The position numbers were made by a program, and so were the translations under genes. A stretch of DNA of 37,318 nucleotides from Saprospiraceae bacterium (lineage in GTDB: Bacteria > Bacteroidota > Bacteroidia > Chitinophagales > Saprospiraceae), in contig JAHDBI010000023.1 of assembly GCA_020630475.1 (NCBI GenBank), positions 1 to 37,318 of the forward strand. The letters run 5' to 3'. Below the pieces are notes generated by a model. It had not been told where the DNA came from, made no database searches, and saw only the letters and a list, made by a program, of their open reading frames with translations. Shown here in pieces: positions 16,314 through 27,000 of this stretch. Every line of letters starts with the position of its first letter. Positions within the stretch are counted from its first letter, which is position 1.

Positions 16314-17378
16314 ATGCGATCATATCCAAAAGAATTATTTAAAGATTTATTGATCATCGAACTTTCAAGTGTATTGGCAGGCCCATTAGTAGGTTCTTTT
16401 TTTTCAGAACTAGGAGCAAAAATCATCAAGATAGAAAATGCCCAAACCAATGGTGATGTTACTCGTCGTTGGAAGTTAAATAATGAACCCGAAAATGAAC
16501 TAAGCGCATACTATCAATGTGCCAATTACAATAAAGAAACCCTGCTTTTAGATCTACAGCAAAAAAATGATCAACAACAACTTCATCAACTCATCAAAAA
16601 AGCAGATATCGTCATTTCAAATTATACCTTGGCAACTAGAACAAAATTGAATTTGGAAGGAGAGCGCATTCAAAAAATCAATCCAAAAGTCATATTTGTT
16701 CAACTGAGTGCTTACAGTAAAGATGACCAGAGATCCGGATTTGATGTTGCTATGCAAGCAGAAACTGGGTTTATGTTCATGACAGGTTATCCTGATCGTC
16801 ATCCTGTCAAAATACCCGTTGCAATAATAGATATACTAGCGGCCCATCAAATGAAGGAAGCAGCCCTTATTGGTCTCTTAAAAATGGCGAGGACAGGAGA
16901 GGGGAGCATTATCGATATATCTCTCTATCAATCTGGAATATCTGCCTTAGTGAATCAGGCCACAAATTACCTTATTGCAAACAAAATACCTACAAGGATC
17001 GGGGCTGAGCACCCAAACATAGCACCCTATGGTGATGTGTTTACAACGAGCGATGAAAAAATGCTAGTACTTGCTGTAGGCAGTGATGCTCAATTTAAGC
17101 AACTCATAATGCTTCTTGAATTATCCGAGTACCACGATTCTTATCGATCTAACCAAGAAAGAATTAATCAAAGAGAAGCCTTAAACGGATTGCTCCAAAA
17201 GAAAATTCTAACTAAAAACGCACAATGGATTAAACATCATTTCATTTTATCCAAAATACCTTTTGGTTTCATTAAATCTATGGATGATGTAATGGACGAG
17301 CCCTTGGCTCAAGAAATGCTTCTTAAAAATGATCTTGATAACCAAATTATCAGCAATATCGCCTTCTCCTTTCGTTAA
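16314..17378 (+). CDS. CaiB/BaiF-type (class III) CoA-transferase
   Basis: Class III CoA-transferase family protein that would move CoA between carboxylic acids (354 residues, a little shorter than the usual 380-430). The N-terminal fold motif is clear (IIELSSVLAGPLVGSFFSELGA and IIKIE). A mid-protein motif holds the probable catalytic aspartate D173 (AIIDILAAH), followed by the typical EGSIIDISLYQSGI segment. In most relatives a glycine follows the aspartate by four residues; here that position is not glycine. The C-terminal third appears shortened, which may affect dimer formation. The acid substrate cannot be deduced, because no catabolic genes surround it. An alpha-methylacyl-CoA racemase-like function in the same superfamily is an alternative. 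Confidence 0.8.
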   Translation: MRSYPKELFKDLLIIELSSVLAGPLVGSFFSELGAKIIKIENAQTNGDVTRRWKLNNEPENELSAYYQCANYNKETLLLDLQQKNDQQQLHQLIKKADIVISNYTLATRTKLNLEGERIQKINPKVIFVQLSAYSKDDQRSGFDVAMQAETGFMFMTGYPDRHPVKIPVAIIDILAAHQMKEAALIGLLKMARTGEGSIIDISLYQSGISALVNQATNYLIANKIPTRIGAEHPNIAPYGDVFTTSDEKMLVLAVGSDAQFKQLIMLLELSEYHDSYRSNQERINQREALNGLLQKKILTKNAQWIKHHFILSKIPFGFIKSMDDVMDEPLAQEMLLKNDLDNQIISNIAFSFR

Positions 17379-17440
17379 GCACTAAGCTTTTCTCAACTTC
17401 AAATATTTATAGTATAGTTTTTGCATATATAAGACACAAT

Positions 17441-17495
17441 ATATATATCCTAACTGTCTGAGAATCAAATGATTTATAGTCAGTTAGATATATAT
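17441..17495 (+). repeat. Inverted repeat upstream of the porP/sprF cassette
   Basis: The left arm at 17441-17456 (ATATATATC followed by CTAACTG) pairs with the right arm at 17481-17495 (CAGTTAG followed by ATATATAT) apart from one extra C, around a 24-base loop. It ends 33 bases before the TTG start of the PorP/SprF gene and about 60 bases after the CoA-transferase stop. It could be an operator, a leader hairpin, or a weak terminator for the upstream gene. Confidence 0.4.
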
Positions 17496-17528
17496 GATAA
17501 ATATTTTTAATATTAAAAATTACCAGAA

Positions 17529-18548
17529 TTGAAGAGCCGTTATTTCAATATTGGAGTGATCTTGATTGCAATTTTTTTAAGTTTTAACACTTTGCAATCT
17601 CAGGATCTGCATTATACTCAGTTTTATAATTCCCCTTTGAATATAAATCCTGCGAATACAGGAATATATAACGGGGATTTACGATTCAATCTGAGCCTTC
17701 GTGATCAATGGAGAGCAGTACCAGTTCCCTGGTTTACCTTTTCAGGGTCCGTAGATAAGAAATTCTACCCAAAGAATAGTGATAATAGCTTTTTCGCCTT
17801 TGGATTCATTTACAACTACGACAGGCAGGGTTCGTCCAAATTGAATTTGAATAATGTCAATATCACCGGTAGTTATTCAAGAATATTGAATAAGCAAAAT
17901 ATCATTACTGGTGGTGCGATGATCGGCTATGCATCAAGAGGATTTAATCAAGATCTTTTGCAATGGGATTCTCAATGGGATGGTACAATGTTCAATGGCT
18001 CACTTCCTACAGGAGAAAATTTTGATATCGAAAGAGTAGGTTTTATAGAATCTGGATTAGGAGTCAATTATAGATTCCAAAAGTCAACAAGAACTAAATT
18101 GGATGTGGGTTTAGGTGTATTTCATCTAATGGAGCCAGAGGCCAATTTTTATAGATCGGATGACGTGAAGTTGCCTCGCCGAATATCATTAAACGGTGTA
18201 GCAAGTATTCAATTAATTGACGAGTTAGACTTGCAGTTACATGCACTTGATCAATGGCAAGGATCATATAATGAATTGCTCGTCGGCGGTCTTGCCAAGA
18301 TTTATCTAAGTCAAAAAAGAGGTCGTGAAAAAGAATTGCATTTAGGAATAGCTTATCGAACAGCTGGTTTTTTAGCCCCCAAAATCGCACTCCAGTTTTC
18401 AAACCTTTATATAGGAGCAAGCTATGATATAGATATGACAGAGTTTAGTAACATTCACGATAATAACGGTGGTCCAGAATTTCACCTCAGATATATTATC
18501 ACAAATGTTAAGCCCCTTAAGTTGTTTAAAATCTGTCCAATCTTTTAA
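17529..18548 (+). CDS. PorP/SprF family T9SS outer-membrane protein
   Basis: Outer-membrane beta-barrel protein of the PorP/SprF family (339 residues), associated with type IX secretion and with surface delivery of large adhesins carrying type B sorting domains. A signal peptide (residues 1 to about 24, ending LQSQ) leads into the family signature DLHYTQFYNSPLNINPANTG, followed by DQWRAVP. Alternating short beta strands continue to the end, which finishes RYIITNVKPLKLFKICPIF. The start is TTG at 17529; no ATG is available in frame near it, and the resulting signal peptide is well formed. It is the first gene of a tight three-gene set: 17 bases to the PorE-like gene and then 14 bases to the giant adhesin. 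It is probably a dedicated partner of that adhesin, as SprF is for SprB in Flavobacterium. Confidence 0.92.
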   Translation: MKSRYFNIGVILIAIFLSFNTLQSQDLHYTQFYNSPLNINPANTGIYNGDLRFNLSLRDQWRAVPVPWFTFSGSVDKKFYPKNSDNSFFAFGFIYNYDRQGSSKLNLNNVNITGSYSRILNKQNIITGGAMIGYASRGFNQDLLQWDSQWDGTMFNGSLPTGENFDIERVGFIESGLGVNYRFQKSTRTKLDVGLGVFHLMEPEANFYRSDDVKLPRRISLNGVASIQLIDELDLQLHALDQWQGSYNELLVGGLAKIYLSQKRGREKELHLGIAYRTAGFLAPKIALQFSNLYIGASYDIDMTEFSNIHDNNGGPEFHLRYIITNVKPLKLFKICPIF

Positions 18549-18565
18549 CCCAGAAGAACACTGTT

Positions 18566-20986
18566 ATGAAAAGAATATTAATCACATGGATGTTTGCAGC
18601 GATGAGTTTAGCGCTCAATGCTCAAAGTTTTAAAGCTTGGGTTGCTGCTGCAGAAAATGCCATGGTCTCACAAGACTATTATAGTGCTTTGGTTTACTAT
18701 ACAGAGGCACTTGAATTCGATGAGACTAGAACGGATTTGAAGTACAACACTGCAGAGGCGGCAAGGCTGTTTAATGCATATGCACTTGCAGAGGAAAAGT
18801 ACCAACAGGTTATCGATCAAGATGGTGATGGAGAATATCCGTTAGCCTCTTTTTGGTTAGCAGATATGAAGCAGAAATTAGGTAAATACGAAGAGTCAAA
18901 AGAGCTCTTTGATTTCTATTTATCAGAAAATGATGGAGACGATGAATATTACACATCAAAGGCCATGAAAGAGTCAAAAGCTTGTGCCTGGGCAATAGAT
19001 TTACTCGCTAACCCTGATGAGAATATTCATATTACACATTTGGATGAAAACATCAATACAGCATATTCTGAATTTGGTGCGTATAAAAAGGATGATAAAA
19101 TTTATTTCAGTTCATTAAAGTTTGATCAAAAGGATAGTCCTTACAATCCTGATCGACTCATATCAAAAATATTAAGAGCAGAAGAATTTGATTTGGCTGA
19201 GGTTTTAGATGCTGATGTAAATCATGAAATTCTGCATACTGCTCATAATGCCTTTACTGAGGATCAAAAGCAAATGTACTTTACGATATGTCACTTCATC
19301 ACAACCAACGATATACGATGTGATTTATATCATAGATCGGTGAATAACGATGGTACTTTTGGAGAAGCAGTTAAACTACCGGATAACATAAATTCAACAG
19401 CGTTTACGAGTACACAACCCAATGTTGGGCTTTCGCCGAATGGTGAAAAAGAAGTCTTGTATTTCGTTTCTGATAGACCTGGTGGTGAAGGAAAAAACGA
19501 TATATGGTATACAGAAATTGGCCCAGACGGAAATTATGGAGAACCGGTTAATCTAGAAAATATTAATACGGCGGAAGATGATATCACTCCATTTTACCAT
19601 AGGCCAACTTCCAAGCTTTACTTCAGTTCTGAAGGGTATCAAGGCCTAGGTGGATTTGACATCTATATGGCAGAGAAGAATAAGCGAGACGAATACGTTG
19701 TAGATATGCTTCCTGTTCCGTTGAACAGTAGTTACCATGATATCTACTATACGATCAATGATACCTTAACAGAAGCTTATTTTTCATCCAACCGATTCGG
19801 TTCATTCTTTCTGGAAAATGCCCAAGAGGCTTGTTGCTATGATATCTATAAAGCTGAAATTGATGCTGCAAAAATTAATTTAACTGTGCTCACTTTCGAT
19901 AATAATGAAAATGTGTTGTTAGATGCAAAAGTTAGAATCATAGACCTTAGAACCGGGAAGGAATTTGTTTTGGATCCGATGGCCCCGAATCAACATACCA
20001 TCGAACTTGAAGCCAATCGTGAATATCAAATCATAAGTGAAAAAACGAATTATGAGTCTGATACAATGAATTTCAGTACTCACCAATTGTACAATGAAAA
20101 AGAAATTACGAAGAAGGTTTTCTTGAAAACAAAGTTTGTTGAATTAGAAGTATTAAGCTTCGATAGAAAATCAGGTGATGCCTTGAATGGTACAACGGTT
20201 AGTTTATACGATGCAGAGACCAACGAGTTAATACAAACTTTAGGGCCAAACTCAATTTCCAATAGTTTTGTATTTCTGGTACAACCAGGAAGGAAGTACA
20301 AAGTAGTCGGCACAAAAACAGATTATACTTCTGCTAGCGAATTTGTCAGTACTGTAGATAAGTCTGGTAAAATTATTCAAAAGCTATTCTTACTTAAACA
20401 GACTTTAGATATTTATTTGCCTTTGGTCATGTACTATGACAATGATTATCCTAATCCTAGGTCTAGAAGTAAAACAACAAATAGGACATATACAGATACC
20501 TATTTTCCATATATGGATAAAAAGGACGCCTTCAAAAAAGAATATGGAAAACCACTTCGAGGTGAAGACAAAAATATAGCCGATAGTGATATAGAGAATT
20601 TCTTTGAAGGCGATGTGCGATCCGGATTCAATAATATGAAAAGGTTTTTTACTGCATTAGAAAAGGAGCTAATGAAAGGCGAAAAAATCGAAATTGAAAT
20701 TAAAGGTTTCGCTAGTCCTAGAGCATCAAGTCAGTATAATCTTGCACTTGGAGAAAGGAGGATAAAAGCATTGGTCAATGAGATGCATAAGTATAATAAA
20801 GGAGCGCTTTTGAATTTTCTTTATAATGAACAACTCATTATAAGAGATGTGTCCTACGGTGAAACTCAAGCACCAAGTACCGTTTCGGATGACTTGCGAG
20901 ATAGAAGGAATTCAGTCTACAGTGTAGCGGCATCTAAAGAAAGACGTGTAGAGGTCGTAGGTGTAAATTATCTCAATATTAACTAA
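18566..20986 (+). CDS. PorE-like TPR / PD40 propeller / OmpA protein
   Basis: A periplasmic, peptidoglycan-linked T9SS-associated protein (806 residues). A signal peptide (1-19, ending LALNA) is followed by TPR-like helices (about 25-140), and a WD40-like/PD40 propeller (about 165-425) with blade motifs such as QMYFTICH, LYFVSDRPGGEGKNDIWYT and LYFSSEGYQGLGGFDIYMAE. Two carboxypeptidase-regulatory-like beta domains lie at about 435-625, and a C-terminal OmpA-type domain at about 690-806. The OmpA motif reads GFASPRASSQYNLALGERR, the Bacteroidota variant rather than the GHTD form. This domain order matches PorE of Porphyromonas, which anchors the secretion machinery to the cell wall. Its place between PorP/SprF and the adhesin supports this role, although a cassette-specific paralogue is more likely than the core PorE. 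Confidence 0.88.
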   Translation: MKRILITWMFAAMSLALNAQSFKAWVAAAENAMVSQDYYSALVYYTEALEFDETRTDLKYNTAEAARLFNAYALAEEKYQQVIDQDGDGEYPLASFWLADMKQKLGKYEESKELFDFYLSENDGDDEYYTSKAMKESKACAWAIDLLANPDENIHITHLDENINTAYSEFGAYKKDDKIYFSSLKFDQKDSPYNPDRLISKILRAEEFDLAEVLDADVNHEILHTAHNAFTEDQKQMYFTICHFITTNDIRCDLYHRSVNNDGTFGEAVKLPDNINSTAFTSTQPNVGLSPNGEKEVLYFVSDRPGGEGKNDIWYTEIGPDGNYGEPVNLENINTAEDDITPFYHRPTSKLYFSSEGYQGLGGFDIYMAEKNKRDEYVVDMLPVPLNSSYHDIYYTINDTLTEAYFSSNRFGSFFLENAQEACCYDIYKAEIDAAKINLTVLTFDNNENVLLDAKVRIIDLRTGKEFVLDPMAPNQHTIELEANREYQIISEKTNYESDTMNFSTHQLYNEKEITKKVFLKTKFVELEVLSFDRKSGDALNGTTVSLYDAETNELIQTLGPNSISNSFVFLVQPGRKYKVVGTKTDYTSASEFVSTVDKSGKIIQKLFLLKQTLDIYLPLVMYYDNDYPNPRSRSKTTNRTYTDTYFPYMDKKDAFKKEYGKPLRGEDKNIADSDIENFFEGDVRSGFNNMKRFFTALEKELMKGEKIEIEIKGFASPRASSQYNLALGERRIKALVNEMHKYNKGALLNFLYNEQLIIRDVSYGETQAPSTVSDDLRDRRNSVYSVAASKERRVEVVGVNYLNIN

Positions 20987-21000
20987 GCAACTAGGGAAAC

Positions 21001-24000
21001 ATGATAAAGAATCAAATGATGATGATTAGAAAGTTGATTTGTGCCTCAGTGCTTTTAGTCTTATGCTTTGCACAAGACCTTAATGCGACGCACGTAGTAG
21101 GTGGTGATATGACCTACCGTTGCCTAGGTAACGATCAATACGAAGTGACACTTACAGTAAGAAGAGACTGTGAGTTTGGTCATCCAGCTGCCTATTTTGA
21201 TGATCCAGCCGCAATAGGTATTTATTCATCTCAAGGAAGTTTACAAACCTCTTTAGGTTTTTTAGGGCAATTAATTATTCCGTTCAATCAAGATGATACC
21301 TTAAATCAGGTCTTCACCGCTGAGTGTGGCGTTAATGGACAAGATGTATGTGTACATGAAACCACCTATATTGATACGTTAACTTTACCTTTTAGACCGG
21401 GTGGTTACCACTTGGTGTATCAAAGGTGCTGTAGAAACGGATCTTTGAATAACGTCCTTGATCCACTTTTAACAGGTAGCACCTATTTTGTTGAAATCAA
21501 TGCAGAATCACAAAATGCTTGTAACAGTTCGCCAGTATTCAATCAATGGGGGGATATTTACATATGTGCAAACGAAGAATTGATATTTGACCACTCGGCT
21601 TTTGATGCTGAAGGTGATTCGTTGGTCTATAGATTATGTACACCTACCAATGGTGCGAGCTTTGATGATCCGAAGCCACAGCCTCCTGCAGGTCCTCCAT
21701 TTTATCCAATCGAGTGGTTGCCAGGTTTTGATGAAACCAATATGATGGGAGGAACACCCTTAGAGATTAATTCTGAAACAGGTGAACTAACAGCTATTCC
21801 AGGTTTTGTTGGACAGTTTTTAATTGGCGTATGTGTTGAAGAATATAGAGATGGTGTATTGCTATCTAGGATTCAAAGAGATTTTGAATATAATGTAAGA
21901 ACATGTGGAGAGGATGTTGTAGCAAATTTTGACGCGACTTCAATTAATTGCGCAGAAGTTGATTTTTTCATAACGAATCAAAGTCAATATGCAGATAGTT
22001 ATATGTGGAATTTTGACTTCCCAGGAATGGATCCAGCATTCATATCCAATGAAGAAAATCCATCTTTTAACTATCCAGCTTCAGGGGATTATACTATTGA
22101 ATTAATCGCTCTTAGAAATGGTGGTCAGTGTTCTGATACGATCTTCAAGGATATTTCAATCATTGATTCCGATATTGTCGCTGCAATGAATGCACAGCCA
22201 ACTAATTGTAATGCCGGTAACTTAAATTTTGAATTTTACAATGCTTCGACCAACGGTAATCCGAGTGACCCTATTGTAACATGGAATTGGACTTTTGTCC
22301 AAGACGGATCGGTAGTTAATCTATCTGGTGAGGATGTCGCTCTAGATTTAGACCCTAGCATTCCTCTATCTGTTACATTAGAAATTATCACGGATGGAGG
22401 ATGTAATGCATCTATCACCAATAATATTGATTTGGGTGACTTGATGCCATTAGCCTTATTTGAACTAGATTTAGTTGAATGTACGGACGATGGATATGTG
22501 ATTAATTTTCAAAATTCTTCCAGTTTTTCAAGTCCTGTAACTTCGATCAATTGGACGATCGACGATGGTAGTATGGTATCAAACTTTGCTACAGAATCAT
22601 TTAATTATGAAACTAACGCGCAAGAGCTCACTGTGACTCTAGCCATTGAATTTGAAAATGGCTGCTCTGGTTCGACCTCTGAAGTGGTAGACTTGAGTTC
22701 ATTCACTCCGAATTTAGACTTTGAGGTTTTTCAGTCTGGATGCCTCGATGGTAAATTTAATATTGTGTTATCCGAACAAAGCAATTCTACTTATGAGGTG
22801 GTTCAATGGGATTGGACTGTAGATGATGGTGTCAGTATTCAGAATACTCAAGGTAATAACGCATTTGTACAAGTAGAGGCTTTTTCCATTCAGGTGGTGC
22901 TAAATGCAGTTTTTGACAATGGTTGTGTTCAAACATTAAGTAAAACTATAGATCTAATACCATTGAGTGGAGAGGTCAATATATTGGCGACTTACGTCGA
23001 ATGCCAAAATGGTTCATATATAATAAATCTTCAAGATTTAAGCATATTGACGGGTAATTCCTGGGAGTGGACAGTAAATGATGGTATAACAAATATGACC
23101 TTTTCAGGTAACGATATCAACGTTCCCGTTCAAAGTAACAATGTCTCTATCGAGGTGTTTAAAATATTTGATGATGGATGCCCTGGTACGGGTAATCTAG
23201 ATTTTGAATTTGTCGCTCCAGCATACGATTTAAACATTGATGCATACTTCATGTCTTGTACGGACAATGGATATCAAATTCGATTATTAGAAAGTACGTT
23301 GATTCCTGGTATTGCTGTTACTTCTTGGGAGTGGACAGTTGATGACGGTGTATCAATACAAACAGTTACTGGTAACGATGTTATTGCTGACGTTGTAGGA
23401 ACCGATATTTCTGTTACATTAAACGCTGTTTTGGATAATGGATGTCCGGTTAGCGCAGATACAAATTTTGATTTTTCATCCAACACACCATCTATAGATT
23501 TTGATATCACCTTTGCCGGTTGTAATGATGGTGAGTATGAATTGTATTTAGTAGAAAATAGCAACAACTCAAGTTTTAATCCAACGGCATATTGGTGGAA
23601 AGTGAACGATGGTTTCAATACCATGGATTATTCTGGTAACCCAACCTTTGCTCAAGTTAAAGGAACTTCGGTAAGTGTAGATTTGACGGTCGATTTTGAC
23701 AATGGTTGTCAAACTACCCTGACTAAAGAATTTAGTTTCACACCTGAAGACTTAAATGTTGATTTTGACATTGAATTTGTTGGTTGTGAAAATGGTTCGA
23801 ATATTATTGAACTCTCAGAAAATAGTGGAAATGCCTCTACAGTCGGGCAAGAATGGAAGTGGTTTGTGAATGATGGTGGTGTCGTAAGCGAGTATTCAGG
23901 TAATAATATACAAGTGAATATAAATGGATCATCCGTTGAGGTGGCCTTAGAGATGGTTTTTACCAATGGATGTCCAGGAGATGTCACATTGAAAAGTCTA

Positions 24001-27000
24001 GATTTCTCTGATATGTTACCCGAAGTAGATATTGTAGTAGGGTACGATGGATGTGCTCAAGGTTCGTTAGGTGAATTTGAAATTCAACTCGATGGTATAA
24101 ATGTAACTGGTGAACAGTCGGTTTCATGGGAATGGACTGTAAATGATGGTGGAACAATTTCTAACTATTCTGGTCAGTTAGTGCAAGGAGTTATGGTAAC
24201 CAATCAAGTAGTTAACGTAAGTGTTGAGACGCTTTTCGAGAATGGTTGTTCAACATCGCACACAGAAGAATACAATATAACACCTCAAAATTTTGAACCA
24301 GATTTTGATGCGAACTTTTTGGGTTGTAATGATGGAGAATTTAATATTCAACTCATTGATAATAGTACAAACGCGGCCACTAGTATAGTCTGGAATGTCA
24401 CTGACGATAATGGTACTAAAGATTATACAGGTAATGACATTATTGTTAATGTTGTATCTGGTACGGGCGAAGTGATTGTAAATTTAGAAGCACAATATTC
24501 CGATTTATGTACGGGCTCTTCGACGCAAACATTTGATTTCAGTAGTGAGCTACCGAATGCTGATTTTACAATTCAAGAAAATGGTTGTGAAACAGGAGGT
24601 TATGCCTTAGTGCTTTCTGATGCTAGTGTGAACGCTGGGTTAACAGCTGTTTCTTGGGATTGGACAATCTTTGATGATGACCAAACTTTTAATGCTACAG
24701 GAAACCCAGCTAACGTTAATGTTAACCACAACGATATAGAAATTAAACTATTTGTTGTTTTTGATAATGGTTGCTCAGGATCTATTCAAAAGCCATTTAT
24801 GTTCGATGCCGAAGATTTAGATTTGAATTTTGACGTCGATCTTGTTGGATGTACTGATGATGGATATACTGTTCCATTAATCGAGAACAGTAATATTGAA
24901 GGCCTTGTACCAACATCCTGGACATGGACTATTACAGAGTCTGGTGTTGCAACAAATTACTCAGGCAATGATTTAGTAGTCAATGTCGATTCCGAAGAAT
25001 TCACGGTTGAATTATTTACAGAATTCGATAATGGATGCGCGGGTGTTGAAACACAAAATGTCGATCTTCAGGATATGCTGCCCTCCTCTGATTTCATTGT
25101 AGAAGGTGCGGCATGTATTGGCTATCCAATCTTTGTTGATCTGATTGACCAATCTAACCATAATGGCAATAATCCGAGCTCATGGGAATGGACGGTAAAT
25201 GATGGCATTTCGATTCAAACCTATTCAGGTAGTATGGTCAATGTTGAAGTGGAAACATCTAACCTTACCGTCGAATTGGTCGTAGAATACGATAATGCTT
25301 GCTCGACAACAAGTACACAAATAATCGTCGTTCCAATAATAAATCCTGCCATTGACTTTACCGTCGATTTTGTAGGCTGTAGTGATGATGGTTTTATACT
25401 AGAATTAACTGATATTAGTAATAATCCTAGCTTGAACGCGGAGTCTTTTTCATGGACCGTTTCAGGAAATTCGGGTATGTTTGATTACACAGGTAACCCG
25501 GTTCAAATAACTACTGCGGATACGATGATCACTGTAAGCTTATTAGTTGGGTTTGAAGGAGGATGTATCGATAGTAATGTTAAGCCGGTAGATCTGTCTT
25601 TAATTGCCCCTATTTCCTCAGTTACAGGAGAATTGCTTTCTTGTGAAAATGGGGAATTTGTAATTCAATTGACAGAAGCCAATAACTATAGCGGAACTAC
25701 AGATTCTTGGGAATGGGTTGTTCAGGATGGTCCAACCGAAATTATGCTTTCTGGAAATCCAGTAACATTTAACTCTACAAATTCTGAGTTCAATGTTAGT
25801 CTAGTGACTAGTTTTGATAATGGTTGTGAAAGCTCGTTCGATGGGGATATCTCAATAGATGATATGGTACCTGATTTAGAATTTGATGCATTGATTGTAA
25901 GCTGTAATCCAGATGGATCTTATCAAGTACAATTATCTGATCAAACGGATCATTTAAGCTATACCCCTATTGATTGGGATTGGACAGTGACAGATGGAGC
26001 AGGCCTCAATCTAAGTTTAGATGGAGCGACAGTTGTATTTGACGTACCAGGAACTGTCACCGATCTTGATATTTCTCTTGATGTTGAGTATGATAACGAA
26101 TGCTCAAATTCTTACTTGGAAGAGAATGTTCCAATTGGTGATATGTTTCCAATGATTGGCTTCGACCATTTTGTGGTTTCATGTCCTACGGATAGTACCG
26201 CGACAACCTTGTTTTTATACGAATCAGACATTCCTTTTTCAGAAGTTGTTACAATTGAGTGGGAGTTTATAATTGGTGGAGTAGTAGTTCAGACTGGAAA
26301 TACACAGAATGTTTCATTAACGAGTAATAAGGATAGTTTAATTACCGTAAACATGAATGTGGTGTTCACAAGCAATTGCTCTGCATTTTATTCTGAAGAA
26401 CTTGATTTGAATTTAGGAAACTTAGATTTTGTTAGTGACCCTATCGTATTGTGCGATGGTATGTCGAGCCCAATTTTAGCTAATCCTAATCCAGATCATG
26501 ATTATAATTGGTCACCTACCACTGGTTTGGATTTTGGAACACCTCCAGATTTTTCTAATCCAACCGTTACCGCAACTAGTTCGATAACTTACTATGTGAC
26601 AGTTTCTGATGGAGCTTGTCAATTGTCAGATTCTATTGACGTAATCGTTTCCAATGAAGTAGCTATAGAGGTCACTGGAGATACTAATTCTTGTGATGGT
26701 TCAGTATTACTTGTGGCTTCAGGAGCTGGTATGGATGCAGATTATAATTGGTCTTTAAATGAAGATTTTAATCCGATCATAACGGTTAATGATACCTTGA
26801 TGACAAGTTTTGTAGGAGATTCTGTCGTCTATTATGTGACAGCTGCTGGTACGGCAGAATGTAGTTCTGAGATTGACTCTGTTGTCGTTTATAATGCTTC
26901 CATTGACATTGATTATGTAGAGCCCATTATGCTTTGTCCTGGAGATACCATTGATTACTTTGTTATTAATGAGGACCCTACACAAACACTAACGTATCAG

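Noticed and set aside
23274..23987. Long minus-strand frames opposite the giant adhesin (116 and 92 codons).
   Set aside because: They lie wholly within a confidently coding repeat region and reflect its biased composition; their products look unlike real proteins.
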